Positions 23,236-34,517 of a DNA stretch of 64,000 nucleotides are shown in pieces. Below the pieces are notes generated by a model. The model was not told the DNA's origin, ran no database searches, and saw only the letters and a program-made list of their open reading frames with translations. The stretch lies in the NCBI GenBank assembly GCA_016858145.1, contig JAEHOE010000093.1, forward strand, positions 62,001 to 126,000, written 5' to 3'. The translations under genes and the position numbers were made by a program. Source of the stretch: Edaphochlamys debaryana (lineage: Eukaryota > Chlorophyta > Chlorophyceae > Chlamydomonadales). How positions within the stretch are numbered: the stretch's first letter is position 1; the number at the start of each line of letters is the position of its first letter.

Positions 23236-26200
23236 TCAGAGATCCAGCGGGATCCAGCCGTTGCCCGCCGCCGCCATGCGCAGCAGGGTGCCGTACAGCG
23301 ACCCCAGCGACTCCGCGTCCGTCTCGTCCACAACGGAGCGGGCAAACTCGGTGTACCTGCCGTACGTGCCGAACGTGCCGTACGTGCCGTACAGAGCACC
23401 GCACGACCGGGGCAGGGGCGGAAGTCAGCCTCTCAAACCGGATGTCGATACCACCCAGGTTGCTCCGGGCTCCCTGGCCAGAGCAGCCACACCTCCCCCT
23501 TACCCTCCTCCCCGGCCTCTTCCCCCACCCGGTCAGGCCCTTGCCCCTCTCCCCTCCCCTCCCCCACCTGATCAGGTCCCTGCCCCTCTCCTCACCCCCC
23601 CGCCCCACCTGATCAGGTCCCTCTCCCTCTTACCCCCCTCTCCCCTCCCCTCCCCCACCTGATCAGGTCCCTGCTTCTCTCCTCACCCCCCGCCCCACCT
23701 GATCAGGTCCCTCTCCCTCTTACCCCCCTCTCCCCTCCCCTCCCCCACCTGATCAGGTCCCTGCCCTCCAGGTCGCTCACGAAGCAGTCGATGCCCATGA
23801 GCCCCGCGTCCGGGTCGTAGCGCGTGTGGGCGGCCCAGGCGATGGCCGGGAAGGCCTGGGGGCAGCGCACGAAAGGGGCGTGAGGTGGCCTCCGCTCAGG
23901 CTCCACCCTGCCCTGAGCCTCCCTTAGTAAGGTACGGTAAACTGAAAGCCCTTGGAGTGAGTTGTCCGGATCGTGGATCTGTTTTTCCCATCCATGGCCA
24001 CCCCTCTGCTGCACTCGCCAAACCCCTCCCCGCTCCCCCCCCCCCCCCGCCTCGACACGGCACGGACACGGCACGCACTCGCCTGCCCGCCCCGCCCCGC
24101 CTCCTCGCTCCCCAGCAGCGCCGCCAGGCAGGCCCGCTCCGCCGCCACCTCCAGCCGGGTGGGGCGGTGGGAGATGGCCGCCAGCTGCCTGTTGGGAGGT
24201 GGGGTGGGGGGTGGGAGGGGAAGAGAGGGGGCGCGGGTGAGAAGTGGGATCAGGTGGCTTGGTGCGGCAGGGGCAGAGTGGCGGGGGTTGGGTCAGCCGT
24301 GTGGATCAGCGAGACAACGCAGCTCTTTCTCGGCCTCCCGCCCTGCCCCTCCCCCACCTCAGCGCTCCCGTCCCCCGCAGCCCCGATCCCCTTCTTTCCA
24401 CCCCCTACCCCCCCACCCACCCCGCTCACTCTGCCACCCAGGCGTCCCCCTCCCTGCATACCACCCCCACCGCCCCCTGGCAGGCGGCCGGCAGCATCTC
24501 GTCCGTGGACAGCACCCGGGCCCCGACCTCCTCCTCCAGACCCAGGCGCTGAATGCCTGACATTGAAGGGGGGGGGTTTGAGGGAGGGAGGAAGGGAGGG
24601 AGGGAGGGACTGAGGGGGTGAGGGGGTGAGGACGTGAGGTGAAGGGAGGGACAGCAAGAGCGGTGCGGGCCCCCAACACTACCGTACCTAAGCGCCTCCC
24701 CCTCAAACCCCTCGCCAGCACGGTGGCACTGATCTCTCAGTGGCGCCTCCCCCTCACCCCGTGCCCTCCCCTCTCCCTCCCCCCCCTGCCCTCCCCCCCC
24801 TCTCCCCCCCCCCCGGCCCCCACCCGCCCTCGCCAGCACTGTGGCACTGATCTCCCGAGCCCGGATGCGCTGCAGGCGGGCGTCCACGTTTCCGCGCAGC
24901 TCCACCACCTTGGGGGCAGGGGTGGGGGTTAGGGGTGGGGTGAGTGGGGTGTGGGGTGTGGGGTGTGGGGTGTGGAGTGTGTCTGGCGCATACTCCGAGC
25001 CTGGCGGGATGGCGGACTTTGTGTTGCGATGCGACCATGTTGAGTGTCTTGCACATACCCCGAGCCTGACAGGTGACGGAATCCGTATGGGCAATGGTTG
25101 CGGTGTGCAGGGGCGGTCGCAAGCCACGAGCGGGCCTGGACGAACCCCATCCCAGCCCAACCGCGCAGGCCCCCACCTGCAGGTGCGGGAAGGAGTGGCG
25201 GATCTGCGCCGCCCGCCGGCTGCTGCTGGTACCCACACGGCTGCCGGGGACCAAGTCGCCTGAGCAAAAGAACAGAAGGGCGGGCAGGGCGTGTCTGGAG
25301 CCGAGGGAACACCACCGGCCCAGGCGTGCTGGCACCAGCAGCCAACCTCCGCCCCTCCCACAGGTCCCTTCAGCCTCCCAGGCGCCCTCCCCCCCCTTTA
25401 CCCCCCGTTTCCCCCCCCTCCTTCCCCCCCTCACGCAGGCTCCGCACGCCCTCGTCCCCCGCTATGAGGCAGTCCCGCGGGTCGGCCCGGGGCAGGCAGG
25501 CGGCCAGGAGCAGCCCCTCGGGCAGCGTGGAGGGGCAGTCCTTGAGGCTGTGGACCTGGGGGGTGGGAGGGGGTAGGGGCGTGAGGGGCGGGTGTGAAGC
25601 TGCCTTCGAAGCGCCAGTCCCTGCTGTGTACTCCCAAGCGTAACTCCCGAGGGTTGCTCCCAAACGAAGGGGTGGGTGGGTGGATTGGCGGAAGGGGGAG
25701 CATGTAAGGGTGATCTCCCTCACCCTGCCCTCATCACCCCTTCTTGCCCCTCCCGCGACTCCAAAGGGCATGGGATGCCACCTCTCAGCCCCCATTCCCC
25801 ATCCTCCCCTCCCTTGCCCCTTGCCCCAAGCCCCTCTCCAACACCCCCTCCCCCTCAACCGCTCCTCTCAACCGCCCTTACCCTGCCCTCGCCCGACCTC
25901 CGCCCCTTCCCTCCCCTCCCCTCACCCCCATGTCCGCCGCCCCAGACGCCACCGCATCGTCCACTGCGTCGGCGAAGGCCCCCGCCCCCAGGCTCCGGAG
26001 GGGGGCGGTGGGGGAGTTGTCGCCTGCGGCACAGCGGCGCGGTGACGTTGAGGTCTGGGAGCCAACTCTTAACAGCCTGTCTGGAGTCAGGAGGACTCAG
26101 CCCGCTGCGGTAGGACGACTGGGATGGTGGTGGGGGGCACTGCACGGGGTACGGTACTGGGGGAGCGGGGACGCACTAAGGGCCCTGAACCGGCTCTTGA

Positions 26201-26795
26201 CAGCTGGTCTGTGTAGCGGCGGGAAGGCGAGTGTTGTGGGGGCAGTGCACTGGGGTGCCGGGGGAGCGGGGACGCACCCGTGGTCTTGAGCTCCACCGTG
26301 GAGAGCTGCAGCACCTCGCCGCGCAGCTGAGCGGCCGCGTGGAGCAGCTGCTGGACCTACGGCGTAAAGGAGAGGCAGCGGGGAGGCGTAGCCGGAACGG
26401 GGCTGGACGGGAGACGCTTGGCGGGAGCGCGGGATGGCCTGGGTGTTGCACAGACATGTCGGCGACGGCACTTCTGGGGCTCCCAGGCACAACTCGATGC
26501 GGCATCGCGGCAAGTGACATTGTTGGTATGTGATCCAGTCACTAGCGGGGGGATTTGTTAGGTTTGGCAGCTCTAGGGTCATTCTGCGCACCTGGCGCGT
26601 CTGCTCCAACGCGAGCTTGGAGCCTCGAGTGGCGATGACGAGTGGCCGAGGTCCCGTTTTGAGGGCGGCAGCGCCCTCCACCGCGCTTTTGCACCTTACG
26701 CGGCAACGCAGGATGCCCGCACCAAGCAAATAAGATCGGCCCGGGCGATGCCCAACGCGACCATGACATGCGGAGGTACCGTAAAGCGTCCTCAT
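23236..26795 (-). CDS. Hydroxymethylbilane synthase paralogue, divergent
   Basis: About eleven exons join on the minus strand from ATG 26795 to a stop at 23236-23238. Motifs in order match porphobilinogen deaminase: [155 protein letters not shown], and a C-terminal domain ending GNGWIPLDL. The first 45 or so residues, rich in Arg, Ala and Ser, look like a plastid transit peptide. The enzyme family polymerises four porphobilinogens in tetrapyrrole synthesis. The catalytic Asp (KDCP) and substrate Arg residues remain. The GGKGLFxKE segment is replaced by GAGAFADAV, and the usual dipyrromethane Cys (GSC) reads GSEEAG in the simplest splice model. It may be a diverged or non-catalytic copy. Confidence 0.85.
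23352..23397 (-). repeat. CGGCACGTA tandem repeat abutting a splice acceptor
   Basis: Four near-copies of a 9-10 base unit run directly into the AG of the last HMBS-paralogue exon. They replace the usual pyrimidine-rich tract. Confidence 0.75.
23528..23760 (-). repeat. Tandem repeat carrying copies of an HMBS-paralogue donor site
   Basis: The exon 23749-23855 ends GACCTGATCAG|GTGGGG on the minus strand. The plus-strand phrase acctgatcaggtcc recurs at 23566, 23607, 23657, 23697 and 23747. The last is the true junction and the other four lie in the intron. A degraded copy lies near 23528. Unit lengths alternate at about 40 and 50 bases. Confidence 0.93.
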
Positions 26796-27287
26796 GGCGT
26801 CAAAGCGCGGTCGCGGTGGCACCTCCGTTTACACCGTTCGAAAGAGTGCTCGCGGACGCTCCGCCAAAGGCTTGGCCTATATCAGGTTTTACAGAGTTCC
26901 TGTTCAAGCTACTGTACAGCTATGGGCCATGTCTTCGGCGACTCCCGCGAGCGAGGCACGCCGCATTGTGCCGTGCGGCAGTACGTGTACCGCCAATCTG
27001 TGGCGCCAACTGCAGACTTTCCTTCCCCAAGCGCTGCAATCCTCTACCACTGTTGCCAGCCAGCGCTCCCACCCGCGCTCCCATGGCGCTATGCACACGC
27101 CCGCCTGCCTGAACCCTGCTGGCCGTCGACCCCCCGCCTGTCTTGGTCTCGCGCAGGCGCGGGCTCTTCTCCATTGGCACCTGTCCTTTGACCTATTCCT
27201 CTGTACCTCCCCCCTATCTTGCCACGCAGGCAGCGCGCAAGGCCCTGCCATTACCGCTCAGGCGCTCCACGGCTCACAGCCCAAAGC
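26796..27287. other. Promoter of HMBS paralogue and 3' flank of dienoyl-CoA reductase
   Basis: The region lies between two minus-strand genes. TTACA at 26889-26893 (TGTAA on the minus strand) could end the upstream reductase transcript, 395 bases after its stop. No further gene is supported. Confidence 0.45.
26889..26893 (-). terminator. Possible poly(A) signal, dienoyl-CoA reductase gene
   Basis: TGTAA on the minus strand lies about 395 bases after the SKL stop codon. A second TGTAA at 26829-26833 lies closer to the next gene's ATG. Confidence 0.35.
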
Positions 27288-30271
27288 TCACAGCTTGCTG
27301 ACTGGCCGCTGCCCGCCCCTGCCCGCCGCCGTGCCCACCGCGCGGCTCTGCCCCTCCACCCCGCGGGAGGCGCGGGACACCTGCTCCCGCTCCACCACCT
27401 GAGGGGGGGGCGGGGGCCGGGGGGGGAGGCGGGGGACAGGGGCGTGCGGGGACGTGTGAAGGAGGCACTGGCAGCAAAACCACAGCAGCTGTCTGCACGC
27501 ACGTCGTGCCGACCATGACCTGCCAGCCCCCGTCCCCTGCCAAACGCAGCCCCCCACCCGCGCGCCCTGGGCGCGGCCTCCCTGTCATCCCTGCCCGCCT
27601 GCGTGCCCTCCCCGCAGTGCCCTCCCCGCAGTGCCCTCCCCGCGTGCCCTCCCCCCCCCCTCCCCCCCACCCCACCTTGGGCTTCCACATCCAGTTGGCT
27701 CCGTCCACCACCAGCGTGTCGCCTGGGGGGCGGAGGGTGTGGGGGGAATGGGTGGGGGGCGGGGAAGGGGATACCGTTTAAGCGTGGGGCGGGTGGGGGG
27801 GTTCAGGGGTGGCGCCCTCGGGTCAAGGCATGTCGGGCCTCTCTGCTCCCCACCTGGCCGCCCTCCCGCCAGCCACCCGTCCCCCTGCCCCTCCGCCTCC
27901 CTCCCTCCACCGCCCCTGACCCCCCTCCCCACCCCTACCCGACACGAAGGCCGCTGCCGGCGAGGCCAGGTACACCACCGCCATGGCGATGTCCCACTTG
28001 GTGCCCATGCGCCCGCGCAGGGGGATGGTGGCGCCCACCAGGTCCCGCGCGCCGGGGGCCAGCTTGGCCATGCCTTGGGGTGGGGTGGTGGGGGGGTTGG
28101 GGTTGGGGGTGGGGGTGGTGGGGGTGGGGGGGGGTTGAAGGGAAAAGGAGGAGGAGGGAGGGAGGAAGAGGGAGGGGGCGCGGTAGAGAGGGGTCGATGA
28201 AGGGGGGCAGGTGGCGGGTGGGCGAGGGCAGGGCGGGGACGCGACGGCGGGATGTAAGCGGAGGGGGGCGTTGGCGAGGCTTGGGGCAGGGGCGAGCTGG
28301 AGCAGGAGAGAGGCGGACGCCTTCCGTCGGTAGCATTCCCCTCCCCTGTGCGCAAGTAAAGCGCAGCCCGCACAGCCCCCCCTCTTCCCCTAGACGCTCC
28401 CTCGACACATGCCCCCACCCGCCCCAAGATCCCCTACGCCGCCCCCCCCCCTTGCCCCCACCCACGCACCCGCCGTTCCGTCGATGGGCCCCGGCGCTAT
28501 GCCGTTGACCCGCACCCCGAACTCGCCCCACTCCAGCGCCAGTGAGCGGGTGAGCGAGTCAATGGCCGCCTTGGCAGCGGAGGCGTGGGACTGGGGCCGG
28601 GGTGGGTGGTGGAGGGGTGTGGTGGAGGGGGCAGGGGTCAGGGGGCAGGGGAGGGCAGGGGAGGGAAGGAGGGGGACCGCTCATGGCTCATCACATAACC
28701 CCTCTCATGGCATCGTCGACCTGACGGCCTTCCCTACTCCGGCTCCTGCTGCTGCTAATGCCCCTACGCGTATCCCTGCTTCATGCTGCTATGCTGCTGC
28801 CGCCACACTACGTAGGGCCCGTCACAGCATGAGCGACGCGCTTTGCGCCCCCCACTCATCCGCCGTACGGTGCCGTACCTGCCACCACGTGGCGCCGTAC
28901 TGCAGCGTGGCGCTGATGTTGACCACGCAGGCGCCCGACCGCCCCGATCCCGGGCCCCCCGCCGCCTTCTTGAGGGCCGGGAAGGCGGCACGGCTCATGG
29001 TGAAGGTGCCCACCGTGTCAATCTCCATGACTAATGGGGGGTTGGGGGTTGAGGGGGAAAGGTCGTGGGGGGGAGATTGTGGGCGGACAGGGAGGCAGGG
29101 TTGAGGCTGTGCCGGCATGCCGGCCCGCCCCGGGCCTCCACGGCCGGTCGCTCCCTCCCCTCCTCCCGAGCTGCCCTCCTCCTCACCTGCCTCTCCCTCA
29201 GTCCCCTTCTCCAGCCCCCGCCCTCTCCCCCGCCCTCTCCCCCGCCCTCTCCCCTGCCCTCTCTCCCAGCCCCTCCCCCTCCCCCAACCCCTCCCCCTCC
29301 CCACCCGTCTTGAAGCCGTTGACCGTCAGCTCCTCGGCCGTGGCCAGGAAGTTCCCCGCCGCGCAGTTGACCAGCACGTCCAGGCCCCCCCAGCGCTCGC
29401 CCAGGGCCGCCACCCAGGCCTCGCAGGAGCCGGGGCTGCGCACGTCGCCCTGGCGGGGGTGGTGGTAGTGGGGGGGGGGGCGGTGGTGCGGTGGGGATGG
29501 AGGCAGGGTGGGAGGGTGGGTGGTGGGTGGAGAGGGGGGAAGGGAAGGGCGCGGAGGGGCGGGGAGCGGGACGCGGGACGCGGGGAAGGTTATGCGGTGG
29601 GGGAGGGCGGCCGTCCCACCGTCAGGCGCAGGCAGGCAGGCAGCTGCCAGGCCAGCCACACTTCGAGAGTGGGGTGCGCACTCCGACGTCCCACTCCGCC
29701 CCCTGTGCCCTAGCTCCAGCTCCCGCTCCAGCCCCCCGATCCCGACCGCTCCTCCCCCTGCCCCTTACGCCCACCTGCAGCCCCATGGCCGTGACTCCGT
29801 CAGCGCTGAGGGCGGAGACCGCTTGGTCCAGGACCTCCTGCCGCCGGCCCGACACCGCCATGCGGGCACCGTGCAGGCCTGGCGCGGGGAAAGCGCGTGT
29901 GTGATGGGGGGAAAGGCGTTTAGGGGGCACGGGTATGGCCCTTGGGGTGGAGCGCGCAGGGGGCGGGCGGCTGGAGGGCGCAAGGCAGGAGCACGGGGCG
30001 GGGTGGAGGGCTGTCGGCGTCGGTTGTCCAAAACGGTCTGGCTCACCTAGCTGACGAGCGATCTCCAGGCCGATGCCGGAGCTCCCTCCCGTCACCAGCG
30101 CCACCTGCGGGGCGAGCACATGAGGGCTGGGCGTTGGGCCAGCTCTGCTGTCTCAGACCGTGTCGTGGGGCGTGGGGCATGCCGGGCATGCGCTGGCCGG
30201 GACGCGCGACTGTGGCTCCGCTGCAGCCTGACCTTGCCCTTGAGGATGTCCGACTTGAACGGAGACTCCAT
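27288..30271 (-). CDS. Peroxisomal 2,4-dienoyl-CoA reductase (SDR)
   Basis: About eight exons join from ATG 30271 ([13 protein letters not shown]) to a stop at 27288-27290. Short-chain dehydrogenase motifs follow in order: [20 protein letters not shown] for NADP binding, [141 protein letters not shown] and [14 protein letters not shown]. The catalytic Tyr of classical SDRs is replaced by His before the ASAAK lysine, as in peroxisomal DECR2-type enzymes. The protein ends in SKL, a canonical PTS1, supplied by a separate last exon. It reduces 2,4-dienoyl-CoA during beta-oxidation of unsaturated fatty acids. It is divergent from the next gene by 375 bases. Confidence 0.94.
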
Positions 30272-30646
30272 TGTGCACGCGGGGGCCCTGTGCTGACCGG
30301 GACCGTCAAGTGGTTATGTTGGCGTCCAGCTCACACTAGTCACGACGAGGCTCGCCTAGCAGTTGTGGTGTGCCCTGTTGCTGGAGCAATATCTGACAGT
30401 GGTGTTAGGGAGTGCAAGCGCGTGCGCGTGTGGAGTCTGGCCCCTGCGTGCCCCCGCGACGTCTGTTTGGCTTCGCCCCATTCCCGAAGTCAAGTGATGG
30501 CGCTCGCCCCCCCCCCCGTCCGTTCATTCTTCATACCCGCTATACTTAAAGTAGCTTGCATACAACGCAACCTCATCCTGCTCTTCGCGTTTGCGTTGGG
30601 ACGGCTTGGACTTGTCGGACGACTTGACGACTCTAGCCTGCTCGCG
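30272..30646. promoter_or_regulatory. Shared promoter region, dienoyl-CoA reductase and small plant protein
   Basis: Start codons at 30271 (minus) and 30647 (plus) are separated by 375 bases. An AT-richer patch around 30535-30560 contains tatacttaaagtag. A shared promoter is inferred from the spacing only. Confidence 0.5.
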
Positions 30647-31788
30647 ATGTCCCTTCGCTGTGGCAAGAAGCGAAAGCTTGTGGTGGACCACGAGGCTGAG
30701 AAAAGCCTTTATGGCAGCTTTGTTTCCGCCGCGAACGCCGTCAGCACGCTATACTCTCAAGCCGTCCAGCAGCAGCGGAGAGCATCCGCTCAGGCGTCAA
30801 GACAGGCCCTGGTGAGCAGCGAGAGAACGGGCGGTCACGGCTGGGCGGAATGCGCTCAGGGGGGCAGCAAAGCTGGCGCTCACCGCCGCGGTGCATCGTG
30901 ACGCCTTCTTGGAATCTTCCTGGTTCTCTCGCTGTGCAGGAGCGGGTCGTGGCATTCCTCCTAGCGACGAACCCGGGGCAAGAGAGCATCTCAAAAGCGG
31001 TGCTCTTGCAGTTCCTCCAGCAGGAGTACGAGGTAAGGCGTGAGGTCCGGAGGGTTGTGGCTCGGCCTAAGACAGCCGGGCGAACGCGCAACGGGCCCTC
31101 GCCCCCGCGCACAACCCAGGGTTTTCTTGCGTCCCTTGGTTCCACGGCCCGCACCCGCACTCCTGCCCTTATCTCACTGAATGTACCGTGCGTTGTTTTC
31201 ACCTTACAGAGCATTGAGGGTGGAGAGCACCTACCGTGCGTGTTCCCGGCGCCGCACATCGCCGCTGTGGGCTCAGGTCAGCGGCTGGGCTGGGGCCTTG
31301 GGGCAGACGAAGGGGAGCAGGCCGGGGCCCAGGGTCACGACTGTGGCCAGGATACCCGCTTCTGACCCCACACTACACCCATCGGTTTGAGGTACCGATG
31401 CGTGCCACCGCCGCCCTCACATAAAGGAGGCCGGCCAGCCTCCCAAGCTCCCTGGCACTCTCTGCCGCCCTCGACTTGGTTCTTGGCCTCACCCCTGTGC
31501 TTTTCCCCGCCTGCTGCCGCTGACCGTCCCACAGGGCCAGCGGGGGCGGACCTGCAGCCGGAGCAGCCGGGCTTCAGCGGCAAGACCATGCGCGGGGCGG
31601 GGCCGGGCGGCTACTACACCAGCCCGTCGCGGCGGCAGCACAGCGGCGGCATGGGCATGGACGGAATGGACTCGTCGGAGGGGGCCATGCCCCAGGCAGC
31701 CGCGCCGCAGCCCCCCGCGGGCCCCGAGATGCAGCCGTTCGGGCCCTTCGGGGGAGTGCCGGGGGGCTTCCCTGCCCCCATGGGCTGA
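30647..31788 (+). CDS. Small plant-conserved protein of unknown function
   Basis: Four exons join in frame: 30647-30811, 30940-31032, 31210-31276 and 31535-31788. They encode 192 residues. The N-terminus is basic (RCGKKRKLVVD) and is followed by SLYGSFVSAANAVSTLYSQA and a helical stretch (ERVVAFLLATNPGQESISKA, VLLQFLQQEYE). These resemble a family of small plant proteins with a KRK-type basic start, an AAN-LYSQ motif and a predicted helical core. Their function is not known to me. The C-terminal half is Gly/Pro/Met-rich low complexity (SGGMGMDGMDSSEG, PFGPFGGVPGGF). The KKRK cluster could be a nuclear signal. The exon joins are secure; the family link is from memory of the motif. Confidence 0.85.
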
Positions 31789-33364
31789 GGCTCCCGCAGC
31801 CGGCAAGGTGGAGGCGGACGGCGTGGAGGCGGACGGCGTAGAAGAGGATGGAGAGGGATCGTAGTTGCCCCAAGAGGGGCGGATGGCTGGGCTAAGCCAG
31901 AGACCGCAGGTGCAGAGGAGGCTGAGCGAGGAGCAAGCGACGGCGCACGCGCCAGGCGAGAGCTGTCAGGGCAGAGAGGGGCGACAGGGAGGTCAGAGCG
32001 TTCGGGTGGGGACTTGGTTTGGGCTGGGACGGTGTAGGGGAGTGCAGCTGAGGGGGTGCCGTACGTCACAGCGGGGTGTGCCGGGAGCGGTTAGCCCAAC
32101 CAAAAGCTGGCAGCAGGATGCAAACGCCATGCTTAGTGGCTCCGGCGCTTGGCTGGGCTGTGGGCCCCTGCTGTGACGGTAGCAATGTAGGCGGGGGAGG
32201 CTAGAGTGGGCATTGGCGATTTTGACGCGCCCAATGGGCTAGAGGATTGAGGGGATTGACGGCTCACGTTGACTTCAGTGCGTTGCTGCGGCTTGGACGA
32301 CCCTGACCCAAGGTTGACCCTGACCTACGTCAAGCTGAGGGCTGTCTATTGAGGGCTCCCTGTGGACGTGCGGTGACCTTTATGGCTCTTTGCGGCGGCT
32401 GCCAGGCCAGCTTCGCAAGCCGTGTACGTTATATTACTACTACGTGTTATGTGTCTGCCAGTCTGCTGAAGATGTTTGGGGGCGTACTATGGTCTTGGAT
32501 ACAGAGTGGACACCGAGCGGACGAGCGTGGACACGTGCGGGCATCCGAATGGATTGGCAGGGTGCGTCTTCTTGTGAAGCGAACCAACCTTCGGGCTCCC
32601 CCTGCCCCGCGCCCCTCTGCGGATGCGCGCTCTGCACAGTGCCAGCAAGCCATGCCCCACAAGCCCAAATCCGCGGCGGGGATTCACAGGTACAGGGCCT
32701 TAGCCCCGTGCTACCGCTTCAGTTCATTGTGTCGCAGCCCCCAAGTTCGACCCTAAGGCACGGGTCCCTTCTCCAAAGCAGTGGAGCAGCTTGGCAGCAC
32801 CTTCTGTGCTCAGTTGGCTGAAGCGGGCCGAGTCGACGGCGGCGACTCGTGAACTGTCGCCTGGACTATCGGCAGGCTAGAGGCGGTGGGCCTGTCCTTT
32901 CTTATCAGGTCCTAGCCCCAGACCAGGATAGCTGCACGTCGCCTTCACATCCTTGGGCTTTAGCTAGCAAGGCGCCTTCGCCGAGCAGGTGGGTCTGCGT
33001 GCCATGCTGCTACCAGCGGACCGCAGAGGCTTGTCTCGACACAGCTAGGTACACGACTGCTTTACAGAGCAGCCATGCCGCCCCCAGCTCAAGGTCAACC
33101 AGAGCGGCGCCTCCAGGTGCACGTCCTGCGCCAATCTAGAACCTAGGAGCGCGGTCCTGCCCAGCTCCGATACACTTGCCTATGTCTGGCTAAACGCACA
33201 ACCAAAATGCGGCGGCTCTACCTACTCCCACACCCAGCAGCCCGCCCTGAGACCCCGTGTCATGATGTTAAGCCTTCGTCCCCGCCCCCGCCACGCCCAG
33301 CCACTGGCCGTGTCCCAGGCCCCATACGAGCCTCCGCCACCCCTCGTAGAGCGAAGCGAGTCGC
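31789..33364. other. Convergent 3' flanks
   Basis: No gene was recognised in about 1.6 kb between the small plant-conserved gene and the ATP9 copy on the minus strand. TTACA at 33062-33066 is a plausible minus-strand poly(A) signal for that copy. Confidence 0.5.
33062..33066 (-). terminator. Possible poly(A) signal, ATP9 minus copy
   Basis: TGTAA on the minus strand lies about 300 bases after the stop codon of the 33365-34170 gene. Confidence 0.4.
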
Positions 33365-34170
33365 CTAGGCGAAGAGAATCAGGAACACCACCAGCAGCGA
33401 GAACAGGGCAATCGACTCCGTCAGGGCGAATCCCAGCAGAGCGTAGCCGACCAGCTGCTTGGCAATGTTGGGGTTGCGGGCGGCGCCGTTGATCAGCGAG
33501 CCGAACATGACGCCCAGGCCAGCGCCCACACCCGCCAGGGCGATGGTCGCGCAGCCGGCGCCAACCATCTTGGAGGCAGCCAGCACGCTCATGGCGCGCT
33601 CCTGGACCACGGAGTTGGACAGGACAGCCTGCTTGTGCAGCGACATGGGGCTGGCAGCGGCCTGCGCGCGGATCCCGCTAGCAATGGCGCTGGGGCTGGC
33701 GCCCAGGATGGGGACCTACAGGGGCGGAGAAGAAGGAGATGGCGGGAATGTAGGTTAGACATGTCGACCAAGGGTATGTGCTCCGGGTCACGCGCCGCAT
33801 GCCCCCAGCCGTGCGTACCTGGACAGCGCAGGGCTTGGATTGGCCGACGACCTGTGCACACGCGAGGGAAGCGAACGCAGAATCGGTCGCGAGTGTCGAC
33901 ACGTGTTTCCGCCGATAGGCACCTTGTCCGAGCTCCAGAACATGCCAAATCAGACCAGCTTACCTGCTCAGCAGCAGGCGAAGAGCTCGCGCCTGCGTAG
34001 GGGGTGAGCACGCAGGGGTGCCGCTTGATTGCCGGCATCGGAAGCATCCCACGCGCTGCCTGCATTCACCCTCGCTCACCCATGGCAGCAGCACCCTGCG
34101 TAGCCAGGCCACGGGCCATGTGGCCGTTGACAGCCCGGAGGTAGAGCTTGGCGGAGGCCTGCAGAGCCAT
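33365..34170 (-). CDS. ATP9: Mitochondrial ATP synthase subunit c, copy on minus strand
   Basis: Three exons join in frame: 34080-34170, 33964-33992 and 33365-33715. They encode 156 residues. The first part is a mitochondrial presequence ([20 protein letters not shown]). The mature subunit has two transmembrane helices around the RNP loop ([12 protein letters not shown]), with the proton-binding Glu in [10 protein letters not shown], and ends LVVFLILFA. Subunit c forms the rotor ring of F-type ATP synthase in the inner mitochondrial membrane. Chlamydomonas encodes it in the nucleus as two genes, consistent with the pair here. I cannot tell which copy is ATP9A or ATP9B. The start codons of the two copies lie 347 bases apart, head to head. 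Confidence 0.96.
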
Positions 34171-34517
34171 CTTTGCAGACGATCGAAGAAGAGGAACGAG
34201 CAGGGGTGGTCTGCAGCCTGGCTCTACTGTACCGGGACTATGGAAGTCGACGCACAAGCTGGGGGCGTGATGAGCAGGCGCATTGCGCAAGTCTGCATGG
34301 CATGGGGCTGCTCCATGCGGGTGCCTTGGTCTCGCTGCGCGCCTTGGCAACACTCCACAACCCAGTGCCAGCACCCAAAGTCCCGTAGGTCTGTGGCCCT
34401 TTCAGCCGAAACGTGAGCTCAAGCATATCGCACGCTGATTGCTCATAGCGGCAGCATCACTTCCGGAACACGAGCCTCACTCTGCGTACCTCCGCTGCTA
34501 TCACCTGCAGGGTGAAG
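34171..34517. promoter_or_regulatory. Shared promoter region of the ATP9 pair
   Basis: The 347 bases separate two divergent start codons of paralogous genes whose products enter the same complex. The region must contain both promoters. No TATA box is evident. Confidence 0.65.

Noticed and set aside
26794..27402. 202-codon plus-strand frame starting MASKRGRGG
   Set aside because: It overlaps the HMBS-paralogue start on the other strand and runs antisense into the SKL exon of dienoyl-CoA reductase. It has no domain motif.
28080..28180. G-rich and GGGTT runs that could form quadruplexes
   Set aside because: Similar G or C runs occur in most introns of this window and in themselves carry no specific signal.
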